A stretch of 55,142 bases of DNA from the NCBI GenBank assembly GCA_910585745.1, contig CAJUFM010000010.1:1-55142 (forward strand), given 5' to 3'. Source of the DNA: an uncultured Eubacterium sp. GTDB taxonomy: Bacteria; Bacillota; Clostridia; Lachnospirales; Lachnospiraceae. The stretch's first letter is position 1. Every line of letters begins with the position of its first letter. Position numbers and translations under genes: made by a program. This document shows, piece after piece, positions 16,801 through 25,700 of the stretch. The notes under the pieces were generated by a model. The model made no database searches. It was not told the origin of the DNA and saw nothing but the letters and a program-made list of their open reading frames with translations.

Positions 16801-18767
16801 TCCGGTTTGATCGGCAGCAAGGTAATACTTGTGCCTCTCGGGTAACTGACCGTTTCTCCCACAAACAGAACATCGTATCCGCTGGTAACGCCGCCGGAGG
16901 CATTGATCTTTGTCACCGTGTCATTGCCCGATTTTGTTGTCAGCTCAATCCTGTTGCTGCTACTGACTGCCCGAACCTTCCCGCCATAATCTGTCTGGTC
17001 GCCAATGCGGTCATTGATCTCCTTTATAATATTATCCAGCGAAGAATAGGTCTTCTCCGTCAATGTGATCAGCTGCTTCTTAGGAGGCTCACCCTCTTCC
17101 GTCACTTCCAGATAAAAGGATTTATTGGAACCATCGATGGACAGTGGAAAATCTACAGAACTGTCAAATATCTTCCCTCCCAGAATATAAGGTGCACTGT
17201 TGGTAGTATACCACTCGCCGTCAACGATACTGGAGGCCTTGCCAGGATCTGTATACTTGCGCTTGACAAACAATGTATCATATGCGCTGCTGCCTGGCAC
17301 ATCAAATTCAATGCTGCTTTCCTTACCGATGGTATTTGTCGTCAGTGTGAGGCCTGAAAAGCGATAACTATTGTTACCATTTGGTGTTGTCAGCCCAGTG
17401 ACTGTATGCTGGGTTACCTTGATGCCAAGATTTTTAGCATCCAGTTTATTCTGGAGCTGAGTAACCATCTCCGCGATGCTGTAGCTCCCAGCATCCAGCT
17501 GGATCGTTTCGTATGCGCCCCCGTCCACCCGTAGCCGCAGTATGTTATTTGTATTATCAATGTCAAACTTACTGAAATTCACATCTGAGGCATTCAGTAC
17601 ATTTCCACCGGTAAATACCGCTGGTACTTCCTTTGCCGTCCCGTATTTCGTATTGTCATAGAACACCGAATCAAAATGTTTGTCATCGATAGCAAACATA
17701 TTTCCTTTCAGTCCGGTGATAAGTCCCGTATCACCGCCGATCTGAATCGATGCAGCTCCATATTCACTCGCCTTGATCCCATAATCAATCAGTGTCTTGC
17801 CATCCGGAAACCGATATTCATTCAGATACTTGATCATGTCATTCCGGCTGTAACCATCCTCGGCGACATCGATGTCGATCTCTTTCATCGTGCCGTCATA
17901 ATATTCGATACGAAAATGCAGCTCATCGTTTTCGCCGTCTTTCACAACCAGTGGATCCCCAGGGAAAAAGACCGTCGTCCCGATAAGTGCCCCTGACTTA
18001 TTACCACCAAAGCAGTCATAGAACAGATAAGAAAGCCCGCCGGAAACATCCTTGACTTCTTTTCCATTCTGAAGTACCATGTTGCACTTGTGATCCTCAC
18101 TATATTCCACATACAGTCCATCCGCCTCATCTCCCAGAGCTGTCACCACATCATCCATCTCATCCATCAATTCCTGGGTAGTGTAAGTCCCCTCAGGGAT
18201 AGTAAGTGTCTTTTCTTTTTCTACCTCTGTCCCGTCTGGCTCCACCGCAATATATTTCACCGTGAAAGAAGAATTGCTGCTATTAATGGTATGTATCTGA
18301 TCCTGGCTCCATACACGGTTCCCCTGTAGCAGTGAAAAGTTATCTGTATAGTGCTCAAAAACAGGCTTTTTATTGAATTCAGTCTGATCGTTCACCCTGT
18401 CAATCTCACTCTGCAGCTGGTCAAATTCCATCTGCAGCGCTGCACGGTCTGCTGGTTCGTACACCCCGTCATTTAATGCCTGGACTGTAAGCTCCCTCAT
18501 CCGTTGGAGCATCGCCCCGATCTGGCTCATGGCACCATCCCCGGTCTGTACAAAACTAATCCCATCCTGTGCATTTTTTGCTGCTCGGGCGAGCCCTCTT
18601 ATCTGTGCCCGTTTTTTCTCAGAAATAGACATCGTCGCCGCATCGTCTGCTGCGCGGTTAACCCTGTAACCAGAAGAAAGCCTTTCTGCAGCCTTCTTTA
18701 GCTTATCATTCGTAATTCCAAGTTGATTCATCGTATTAAGAGCGGACATATTGTGCTGAATAATCAT
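13842..18767 (-). CDS. Giant flagellin with about eleven repeated insert modules
   Basis: A 1641-residue secreted filament protein, three to six times the length of ordinary flagellins. Residues 1-140 and about 1510-1641 are the conserved D0/D1 helices: the N-terminus has LSSGYRVNRAADDAA and a TLR5-type LQRMRELTVQALNDG stretch, and the C-terminus is helical and ends in SILSLLK. The middle is built of about eleven modules of 90-130 residues starting near 165, 274, 396, 540, 656, 776, 886, 980, 1158, 1286 and 1416. Each has a NNxFxIxVDGxxYxVxLxxGTY strand pair, then a helix ending in LNxKL, resembling the flagellin hook IN motif. Serine and threonine are very common from 740 to 1140. Six cysteines are present, unusual for flagellins. 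No HExxH protease motif is seen. Start ATG follows AAGGAGAG. Confidence 0.92.
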   Translation of the reverse strand: MIIQHNMSALNTMNQLGITNDKLKKAAERLSSGYRVNRAADDAATMSISEKKRAQIRGLARAAKNAQDGISFVQTGDGAMSQIGAMLQRMRELTVQALNDGVYEPADRAALQMEFDQLQSEIDRVNDQTEFNKKPVFEHYTDNFSLLQGNRVWSQDQIHTINSSNSSFTVKYIAVEPDGTEVEKEKTLTIPEGTYTTQELMDEMDDVVTALGDEADGLYVEYSEDHKCNMVLQNGKEVKDVSGGLSYLFYDCFGGNKSGALIGTTVFFPGDPLVVKDGENDELHFRIEYYDGTMKEIDIDVAEDGYSRNDMIKYLNEYRFPDGKTLIDYGIKASEYGAASIQIGGDTGLITGLKGNMFAIDDKHFDSVFYDNTKYGTAKEVPAVFTGGNVLNASDVNFSKFDIDNTNNILRLRVDGGAYETIQLDAGSYSIAEMVTQLQNKLDAKNLGIKVTQHTVTGLTTPNGNNSYRFSGLTLTTNTIGKESSIEFDVPGSSAYDTLFVKRKYTDPGKASSIVDGEWYTTNSAPYILGGKIFDSSVDFPLSIDGSNKSFYLEVTEEGEPPKKQLITLTEKTYSSLDNIIKEINDRIGDQTDYGGKVRAVSSSNRIELTTKSGNDTVTKINASGGVTSGYDVLFVGETVSYPRGTSITLLPIKPDASGNITLTSLNNKLNVSIGGEYRTVTIPPGTYTPEKLVELLNESELKGKPVTSYNSYSSSTSSGKTVYKTNSATTESGKESPCTNTGAAGTGGKVDGSTQVKDGTSGWHQLGGTLGSYTKIDNSNNQFSIDINGKKYTVTLKNSTGSGYTPSGLAKEIEDRLKEVTSEANQVKVSANSGHLRFTTVAVGEGKTVTTAGCDSPFLASVNTNKTKGYTTTSSIYSDTYPITLNSSNNQFTIKIDGNTETVLLDTTKTYSSLADIQKELNDKLSAKGVTVSAHGSGLRFERDALGTGSVSLDIDNSGTAGSIIFNSPATATMYQSSITIPKATSATTPATAKFTVTMGGNTYTVTLTNTDTSNAKTLSADQLKEELNKAVWKQNDTGTAKTPGDFGFSVSTSGGNIKFTTIARGSGQSISASAKSGPVNGTTPTVTASLTKNPDGTVSIGLNSSSTFAAIPYNKIAVLQAKGDDPERSDPTLYTRKYTTRKCKLTTKRPSVMPGSVTITDENKTLRFSYVYHNGSTKNIEINLDKGTFSRAELQRKLQEKLDAILENDPAHKGEGLKVEVGDQIILESKRNGRYDIYNVSGGFYENVMMGTALRTEDDKAAYIEGKLVVDDVYIVGRKDIRNKNTTIQEGDNDELNVDVTVNGKVTTLNMVLDPGTYNSDSLVKHIQEKLSEQLKANGFPEDMVLAGVGVFDSGAEGADDKNALFFYLNKQLELTPGDYAIDGLSGKALFSIFYKTDGDPIPAYVTGTKDISGGLELKDGENEFSIDVDGKTYTYKIPEGRYDTAEELVETLNKVITDAADDSCLKVSLSGDMLKFAYNKLGVHTIENIQGPAKTALFYQTMGRYDQAVDEWLQIGANGQQGIELKRYSMSTMSLGVNSVTISKHKYADKALDRIDEALNYLSSVRSKYGAMENRLEYAVRVNDIAAENTQNSESIDRDADMASEMVEYSKSKVLQRAGVSIQSQTNRNTQSILSLLK

Positions 18768-18937
18768 AACATACTCTCCTTAAAAAATATCTTATTATTT
18801 GAAGTGTCTTTACCAACCAGACTCCTTCCCAGCTACCGCATCTGCCCTCTTAGGCTTACGTCAATGTTTCCCACCGCATCCAGAGTATAAAAGAAAAAAA
18901 TTCCATATAAAATCCATTATTTTCCTTTCATATTATA
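18768..18937 (-). promoter_or_regulatory. Long structured 5' leader of the flagellin mRNA
   Basis: About 170 bases lie between the predicted transcription start and the flagellin ATG. The RNA contains two related segments (GGATGCGGTGGGAAA and AGATGCGGTAGCTGGGAA), a short possible stem CGGUG/CAUUG, and several GGA triplets including one in the ribosome site. The pieces GACGTAAGCC and GGTAGCTGGG recall the c-di-GMP-I (GEMM) riboswitch core, but the 5' half of that motif is not recognisable. CsrA control is another option. Neither is shown. Confidence 0.35.
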
Positions 18938-18938
18938 T

Positions 18939-18967
18939 ATTATAGCATGACCGCTGGTCAGAAACAA
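18939..18967 (-). promoter_or_regulatory. SigmaA-type promoter of the giant flagellin gene
   Basis: On the minus strand TTGTTT (18967-18962), a 17-base spacer, and TATAAT (18944-18939) preceded by TG form an extended -10 promoter. The spacer holds the dyad GACC-AGC-GGTC (18949-18959), a possible operator. A sigma28 (TAAA-N15-GCCGATAA) match was not found nearby. Confidence 0.6.
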
Positions 18968-19264
18968 CCAGGAGTATAACAATAAATGTATGTTTTTCAG
19001 CATTATCTTACATAAAAAATCACAATAAAAAAGAACTCTTCACTCCCGGATTCATTTTGGTCCTGCATACTTTTGGCAGGGATTTGAAATGGAATCCCCA
19101 CATCTCATTGCCACTTCCCATATTAATAAGTACGATGCCGACAATGGCTGGGGAGAAGAAGGTTTTTATCTCTTCTAACCCTTTATCGTTTTTTGCTATG
19201 CCCATCTTATTCTAGGTTTCCTATAAAGCAAGAAATAGCATCCCGCAGCTCACGGTAGATGCTA
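18968..19264. other. Intergenic stretch without a supported gene
   Basis: About 300 bases between the flagellin promoter and the rpmB terminator. A 61-codon open frame on the minus strand (19020-19205) has no good ribosome site and no family resemblance, so I do not call it. No RNA gene is recognised. Confidence 0.4.
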
Positions 19265-19316
19265 TAAAAAAACAGATCCCTGCCCCGGAATATACTTCCA
19301 GGATAAAGGATCTGTT
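19265..19316 (-). terminator. Rho-independent terminator after rpmB
   Basis: On the minus strand AACAGATCC (19316-19308) pairs with GGATCTGTT (19279-19271). The intervening part also folds, and the stem is followed by TTTTTTT. It lies 25 bases beyond the rpmB stop codon. Confidence 0.75.
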
Positions 19317-19340
19317 ATTATGTTCTTTTCACATCGCGGC

Positions 19341-19526
19341 CTACGCACGCTCTACTTTGCCCGAACGAAGGCAGGAAGTACAAACATACATTTTTTTTGT
19401 TCCGCCATTTACCTTTACTCTTACCGATTTGAGATTCGATTTCCACATTTTATTGCTTCTTCTGTGAGAATGGCTCACTGCATTTCCGAAATGTACGCTC
19501 TTATCACAAACTGCACACCTTGCCAT
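19341..19526 (-). CDS. rpmB: 50S ribosomal protein L28
   Basis: A 61-residue basic ribosomal protein of the standard short Firmicutes type. It begins MARCAVCDKS, has a GNAVSHSHRRSNK segment and a CxxC near the C-terminus (CTSCLRSG), so it is the zinc-binding form with both Cys pairs. The ATG at 19526 follows AAGGAGG. It stands alone with its own promoter and terminator, as is common for rpmB in Clostridia. Confidence 0.97.
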   Translation of the reverse strand: MARCAVCDKSVHFGNAVSHSHRRSNKMWKSNLKSVRVKVNGGTKKMYVCTSCLRSGKVERA

Positions 19527-19591
19527 GAAAAGCACCTCCTTCTATCTTCAACTTAACTTATAAACTTTGTTCATTCACACACAACATGACT

Positions 19592-19620
19592 ATTTTACCA
19601 AAATTTGCAGCATAATGCAA
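19592..19620 (-). promoter_or_regulatory. SigmaA-type promoter of rpmB
   Basis: TTGCAT (19620-19615), a 17-base spacer and TAAAAT (19597-19592) on the minus strand lie about 66 bases before the rpmB start. The surrounding sequence is AT-rich. Confidence 0.55.
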
Positions 19621-19671
19621 GAAAAAAATTAATATTTTGCAATGTTTTTTAATCATGCCTCAGTGTTCACT

Positions 19672-20043
19672 CTACTTCTCTTCTTTGTCTCCCTCTGTAT
19701 CCTCTTTCTTTTTGAACTTTTCCACAAATTCCGGAACCATATCCAGCAGCTTGGTGATACCATCCTGGTTCTTCACATTCACCAGTTTGGAATTGCCATC
19801 CTTGATGACAAGTACGGCGCTTGGCTGGATCTTTCCGCCCATACCACCTCCGCCATTATTTTTCTTCGCGGTATCATCGGTAAAGGCGCCGGCAGCCACT
19901 CCGAAACTAACATCCACCAGGGGAAGCACAATGGTCCCATCCTCAAAGCGCACCGCATCACCAATCACCGTTTTTGTAGTAATAAAATTATCCATTCCCT
20001 TAAACAATGATTCTACCGTATCATTAAAACTATTTTCTTTCAT
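19672..20043 (-). CDS. GerW (YtfJ) family sporulation protein
   Basis: A 124-residue protein matching the GerW/YtfJ family: an N-terminal helix, a VIGD-x-V-R-F-E-D-G-T-I-V-L-P strand pair, a Gly-rich loop GGGGMGGKI, a P-x-A-V-L-V-I strand and a charged C-terminal helix. In Bacillus YtfJ is made in the forespore and is needed for normal germination. Its presence is one reason to think this organism forms endospores. Start ATG at 20043 uses the AGAGG site 8 bases upstream. It follows a DUF2953 gene, the conserved ytfI-ytfJ order. Confidence 0.9.
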   Translation of the reverse strand: MKENSFNDTVESLFKGMDNFITTKTVIGDAVRFEDGTIVLPLVDVSFGVAAGAFTDDTAKKNNGGGGMGGKIQPSAVLVIKDGNSKLVNVKNQDGITKLLDMVPEFVEKFKKKEDTEGDKEEK

Positions 20044-20070
20044 TATCATAACCTCTCTTTCTGATCCCTC

Positions 20071-20928
20071 TTAAATGAATTTTAAAATCTTACGAACACA
20101 TCGTTTTATGTCATCATCCATGTATCCCCTCATGAATAACCTGAGAAAATAAACAGCACGAACCTTTCCCTTGGCATATCCCTCCGCCACAAATATCTTT
20201 TCCTCAAAATCCGGCAGGATCTTCAGTCCCTCAGTGTAAGCTGCCGGGCACATACTCACTGCTCCCAGGATCCAGCCTGTGGTACAGGGATCCCCTGTCC
20301 CAAAAGAAATCCTTCCCTGAACCCTGTCCGGCATCAGATAACGGATCAGTGCTGCCAGCTCTTTCTTTATCTTTTTGAGACCGGACCGATGTTCATTACT
20401 CCGGATAAATGTAATTATACTAGATATCTTATCAAATGAAAAGGACTTTTTATTCCCTCTGACAGCCTTCCCTTTGTTTTGGTTTTCCCCTGCCGCATTA
20501 TCCTCATAATCTGTCTCCACATCTACTTTCCAGGCTTCTTGTCCATCCCTGTAGGAATTCTCCTGCTTTTCTGCCTCGTCACAGAGGTCGTCCACCAGCT
20601 CCACAGGGCTTCTGGTCACATGGTGTTCCCTATATTCTCTCTTTTGTTTTTTTTCCCGACGGAACAAATACTTTAGATCCCGGACATCCATCCCAAACAG
20701 TTTGATCATAATCTGGTCTCCCGACAGGGATTTACAAATCTGGACCGCCCGGAGAAACCAGGAAACCCGGAATCCCAGCCGGACCGGTTTTCCCTCTCTG
20801 AATTCCACGGCATAACGCACTGGGACAAAGAGCAGGGACCCGCTGGCAAACAACACCAGGGAAAGCACTACCAGCAGCAGAATTCCCAAAAACTTCAATA
20901 TCGCGAGTATAATTACCAATCCATTCAC
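20071..20928 (-). CDS. DUF2953 membrane-anchored protein (YtfI-like)
   Basis: About 285 residues with one strong hydrophobic N-terminal segment (roughly residues 4-34), then a soluble part rich in basic and acidic residues and a C-terminal region with R-G-Y-M. DUF2953 proteins such as YtfI usually precede ytfJ/gerW, as here, and are thought to act in sporulation or germination. A GTG start at 20928 overlaps the upstream stop by four bases; a TTG at 20919 has better GGAGG spacing and may be the real start. The function is unknown. Confidence 0.75.
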   Translation of the reverse strand: MNGLVIILAILKFLGILLLVVLSLVLFASGSLLFVPVRYAVEFREGKPVRLGFRVSWFLRAVQICKSLSGDQIMIKLFGMDVRDLKYLFRREKKQKREYREHHVTRSPVELVDDLCDEAEKQENSYRDGQEAWKVDVETDYEDNAAGENQNKGKAVRGNKKSFSFDKISSIITFIRSNEHRSGLKKIKKELAALIRYLMPDRVQGRISFGTGDPCTTGWILGAVSMCPAAYTEGLKILPDFEEKIFVAEGYAKGKVRAVYFLRLFMRGYMDDDIKRCVRKILKFI

Positions 20929-21287
20929 CTCCGGACTGTCTTGCCTGGCTGAAAACGCTCCCGCCGGAATAACTGCCTGGGATCGAATCCAATATCCTTT
21001 CTGTAACCTTCTGTCATGATCCGGCGGAGCAGCTCTACAGCTCCCTTGTAATGCCTGGAGACGCCAATGATATATATGTCAGTATACCCATAATACCGGA
21101 AAAACATCTCACTTGTACTCATGATTTCAAATAAATTTTCCCTGTTATTGGCAAGCATTATGATATAATAGCTCTTTTTCCAAGGCAGCTTCTGCCAGAA
21201 ACTTCTTTTCTCAATAGTTTTTCTGCATTTTTCTTCTTCTCTTCTGACAGGCTGATCCATGTAAAGATCATCGTACCAATATATCAT
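20925..21287 (-). CDS. Unknown protein, 120 aa
   Basis: Not recognised. The sequence is rich in aromatic and basic residues (KRSFWQKLPWKKSYYIIMLANN), with no signal peptide or membrane helix. The ATG at 21287 follows GGAGGAAAAA; the open frame extends 7 codons further but without a ribosome site. It overlaps the DUF2953 gene by four bases, so it belongs to the same operon. A role linked to that sporulation pair is only a guess from position. Confidence 0.6.
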   Translation of the reverse strand: MIYWYDDLYMDQPVRREEEKCRKTIEKRSFWQKLPWKKSYYIIMLANNRENLFEIMSTSEMFFRYYGYTDIYIIGVSRHYKGAVELLRRIMTEGYRKDIGFDPRQLFRRERFQPGKTVRR

Positions 21288-21322
21288 TTTTTCCTCCATC
21301 ACTGTCACAAATCATCTGGTCT

Positions 21323-22711
21323 TTACCAGCACTCTTCCTCATTCATCATCTGTTCCAGCTCCAGAATTGCCGCCGTTTTTTCAGAAACATCCTGGCACCC
21401 GAATAAATTCGTACGGATATATTCCTCCACCTCCCTGGTTCCCGGAAAACCGACGGGAAGCTTCTCCAGAACTGCTGCCATAACTGCTTTTTTTACCGGT
21501 CTCTTACATTCCGCCAGCTTCCTGGAAATCTCTTCTGCCAGCTCTGCCGCTACCTGAGCTGCCTTTTGTTCATCTACAGTTTCTTCTTGATCTGCCGCAT
21601 CCAGATCCACAAACAGGCTGTCCGATAACAGATTTGCGATTCGGGTATATTCTTCAAATTCCTGTTCCAGATCCAGTTCTTTGAGAACTTCCTGACAAGA
21701 ACTTTTCACCTCAAAAAGCACCGCTTCCAGATAACTGGATTGTTCCACACATGCCTCAATCCTGCCTTCCAGCTTTTCCAGTTCCTCTTCCTGAAGTTCA
21801 CCTTTTACAACAGCAGAGAGGATCCGGCGGCTGATCTTTTGCGTCTCTGTATTTTTGTCATTATGCAGTTTTGCGAGAGCAAAGGCATAGCATCCATTGA
21901 CCACCTTCTGGAGGGAATAATAAAAATCCGTAATCTCTATGATTTTTTCACTGACCTGCTCCAATCTGTCACAAAGCCCCTCATAGGTATCAACATCCAG
22001 TTCCTTGAAATCCATCCCCTCCAGTTCTGACAAAAATGAATAGATCTCATCCCCTGTACTCTCTTCCAGAGGATGGAGCATCGCCGCGGAGCGGATCATA
22101 TAGGCAAATCCCTCCAGGGAAGCTGCATCGCTTCCTTTATAAAGAGTTACCGTTTGTTCTATTTTTTCCAGCAGCTTACTTTTTGTCATGTGAACGGGAA
22201 GAATTCCCATCAGCAGCTGCAACCGGTCTCTGATAATGCTCTGATCCTCATGGGCAGCAACAAAAACCATAAGCCGCTTTATAAATTCCTCCTCCTGGAT
22301 CCCACTCAGCCGGTTTTCCAGCTCTTTGTCTTCCGTAAAACGCATTTTCATGCGATCCAGCACATATTCATAACAGATCAGCCGGTCCGTATAAAAGGTA
22401 TACTGTTCCATCGTTTTCGTGATGCGGCCGCGGATCTCCTGAAGTCCCTCCAGCATCTCCGGGATCTCTTCCCTGGATATCCCCGTCAGCCTCTGCAGCT
22501 GGGATATCACTTCCTCACAAAGTTCTTTTTCATCCTGTGTGATGCCATGGTATTCCGGCAGGGAATCCACCAGCAGATAGCTGGAAAAAACCAGTTCCAC
22601 AGCCGAATAATCCAGATATGTGTCCGCCAGCAGATTTCGGTAAACCGGCAGATTCTTCCGTAAATTTTTCCCCCGGTCAATATCCCGGATCAATCTTCGC
22701 ACATCGCTCAT
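21323..22711 (-). CDS. Unknown mostly helical protein, 462 aa
   Basis: A soluble, very Glu-rich protein with heptad-like Leu and Glu spacing throughout and few glycines, so probably long helical bundles or coiled coils. It starts MSDVRRLIRDIDRG after AAAGGATTATT. No enzyme motif, signal peptide or membrane segment is seen. It lies 35 bases upstream of the previous unknown gene in the same direction. It looks like a lineage-specific structural or scaffold protein; I cannot assign a family. Confidence 0.65.
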   Translation of the reverse strand: MSDVRRLIRDIDRGKNLRKNLPVYRNLLADTYLDYSAVELVFSSYLLVDSLPEYHGITQDEKELCEEVISQLQRLTGISREEIPEMLEGLQEIRGRITKTMEQYTFYTDRLICYEYVLDRMKMRFTEDKELENRLSGIQEEEFIKRLMVFVAAHEDQSIIRDRLQLLMGILPVHMTKSKLLEKIEQTVTLYKGSDAASLEGFAYMIRSAAMLHPLEESTGDEIYSFLSELEGMDFKELDVDTYEGLCDRLEQVSEKIIEITDFYYSLQKVVNGCYAFALAKLHNDKNTETQKISRRILSAVVKGELQEEELEKLEGRIEACVEQSSYLEAVLFEVKSSCQEVLKELDLEQEFEEYTRIANLLSDSLFVDLDAADQEETVDEQKAAQVAAELAEEISRKLAECKRPVKKAVMAAVLEKLPVGFPGTREVEEYIRTNLFGCQDVSEKTAAILELEQMMNEEECW

Positions 22712-22745
22712 TTTAATAATCCTTTCCCCAGTTCCTATTCTTCCT

Positions 22746-25700
22746 TTAGTATATCAATGCCCAGTCACTCATCCACTTCAGCCCGTCATTGACGTAGTCT
22801 GCACTGACCGGCTGTCCCGATAACACTGGATAAAACATCAGAAACAGGGCGAAGGCCGCGGCACAGTATGCGAATGCCAGCCAGCGCTTCTTCTTATTTT
22901 CCCCGATAAAGCAGTACATGGTATACCCAAGCATAAGCGCAACAAAGGGAACGCTTGGGAAATAGTGATAAGAAAAAGTACATCTCGGCACCAGCACCCA
23001 TGGAAGATACTGCACCAGATAGGCAAATACCAGAAACAGGGAAATGCTGTCCTTCTTTGCCACACAGCGGTAGATCATATAAATAAAAGCAAACATTCCT
23101 GCCCACCAAACCAGTGGATTTCCAAAAGCACTAATTCCCTCCTTCAGCTCACCAGCTACGGTGTTACAATAGTAGAACATCGGGCGGATCATCGTCGGCC
23201 ATTCATACCAGGTAGAGGAATATACATGCCCCTCTGTCAAAGAGGAATGATAATCAAACATGGACTTCTGGTTTAAGATCATCCGGCTCCAGAGTCCCAG
23301 GTCATCATCATCTCCACGGAATGGGTAATAGGACAACAGATAGATCAATCCTGGGATCACCACAAAAAACAGGACACAAAAGGCCAGCGTCTTCCACATA
23401 TTTTTCTTGAATACCTCTGCAATATGGCTGTGGGAAATACCGGCAGTCTCACCTCTCGGATTATCCCTGGCGATCCGGAACTCCATATACCGCTTGAACA
23501 GGATCGCGAAGAAAAATACAGCGAGACCGGCTCCCGCATAGATCGCGGTCCACTTACTGGCACAGCCAAGCCCCATCATCAGCCCGCTCAGCCCCAGGGG
23601 GATCAGGGTCTTTTTGAAATCCGTATCATAAAAGCTTGTCTGGGCATAGCAGTACATAAAGTAAAACATCGTTATGATAAAAAAGGTTCCATAAACGTCA
23701 ATAGTAGCGATCCTGGTCTGGGTAAAGTGCATAAAGTCGAAAGAAAACAATGCCGTCACCACACCTGCCACCCAGGTTCTCCGAAACAGCCTCTTTCCAA
23801 ACAGATACATAAAAGGAATCATGCCAATACCAAAGAGAGTTCCTACGATTCTCCATCCGAAAGGATTCATACCAAATGCCCTCACACCCAGGGAGATGAA
23901 GATCTTACCGAGAGGAGGATGGGTATTTTCATAGGATCGGAGCTCATGGATCATCTCATAAGCGGTTCTCGCATGATATACCTCATCAAAATAAGTTCCG
24001 CTGCGGAATCCAAGCTCTGGATCAAACTCATCCTGTTCATCAAAGAGTTCCGGATACTGGGAGGCATTTTCCGGAACAATATACTCCCCGGAAGTATCCT
24101 TAAAGACCAATTCATTGAGCATCGCCTCATTGTGAAGCAGGGTCATCCGAAGATAACGGGCATTCACCTGGAATGGCTGTTTCTCTGCTTCTTCCGTTTC
24201 TCCCACAAACTTCACATCGTTCCACTTAAACACATCCCCGGCGCTCATGGTCCCAGCCGGAGTGTAGTTCGTACCGTCTTCGGACACCTCCACCTGGAAA
24301 TTTCGCCCCTCATAGGTACCCGTAAAGGAATACAGATTGGAAATACTTTTTGTTTCTCCAAAATCCAGCAGGATCTGACTGCCATTCTGCTTACCCACCC
24401 AGGATGTCTCCGGCGCACTCATCCGGCCAAGATCGTACAGTGCAAAGCAGGAGTAGAGGATCATGATCGCAAACAACACGATAAAATCCACTTTTCCCAT
24501 CTTATCTGCTTTCCGGGAAGGTGTAATGGAAAATTTATACCATTTCTCATCTTTTCCTGCATTTACATTCACAATTTTTCTCTTGTTCGCCTTTCCCTGA
24601 TGAAGCTCCGGTTCATAGACGATTTCCCCTTTGTGCAGCGTTGCGTACAGAAGATAACCTGCCATAAAGACTGTAAGCATCGCCGTAGCTCCAATGGTAT
24701 ACCCTTCCGGTCCCGTAGTTCCCAGTTCCATGAAATAATGATATACATGTACAATATTCACAAACTGGGCGACAGAGAGTCCCACATATACCCAGAACAG
24801 TTCTATACAGGGACGAAGAATGAATCCCGCCAGCACCAGCAGGATAGCAGGAAAGAGGTATCTCTCGTGCATCCGCACAGAAAACAGGAACACAAAAGAG
24901 ATCAAAACCGCCATACTAAGAAAATATTTTGACTTGTCCTCTTTCATTTTATAAAAAACAAAACCACTCAGAAGCACCGAAGCCACAATAGCGATGCTTC
25001 CCCATGTCTGACATTTTAAAAACAAGAACTTGTTGGTCTGTTCCACCCAGTTCTTTCCGAGGATCGCCCAGAAATTATAGGCATTCACAGTACAGTACTC
25101 AAACAGGCCGAGACTGTTTACATATTTCGGTACTACCACATCCAGCCCAAAGGGCACAGCAAACAAAAACATGGAGGCAATGGCACCCAGGCCCCCTGCC
25201 AGGTCCCGGAGCATTTTCTTCACGGTAAAATCTCGGAGAAATACCTGTTCAATGATCGTAAATATCAGGATCGGCGTAAACATTATGGTCTGGAATTTCA
25301 AAAGAGCCCCCAGACAGAACACAAAATATGCAGGAATCCGTTTTTCTTCCATACAGAGCCAGCAGGTAAGGAGAATCGTGAGAGTAAATACACTGTCTAC
25401 CTGTCCCCACATGGAGGAATCTGCCACCACCATCGGATTCAGTACATAGATGGCGCAGATCATCAGTGACATCCCCTCGGAGAAACGTCTCTTTGCCAGC
25501 AGATAAAGCACAGCGCCGGCACCGAGGTCACAGAGCATCGGAAACAGCTTGATCAGGTACTCTGCCGTCTGGGATCCGGTTTCAACACCAAAAATATGCC
25601 GGACAACTGCCATCAGCCAGAGAACAAACATATACCCCGGCGGATATCCGTTTCCTTCATCCACATAATAAAACTTGGATATACCATTGTCATAGATCAT

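Noticed and set aside
13842..18767. Flagellinolysin (flagellin with a metalloprotease in the middle)
   Set aside because: The large insert suggested it, but no HExxH motif is present and the insert is made of repeated beta modules.
19020..19205. 61-codon open frame on the minus strand
   Set aside because: No ribosome site of quality, odd composition, no family resemblance, and it sits in a promoter-terminator gap.
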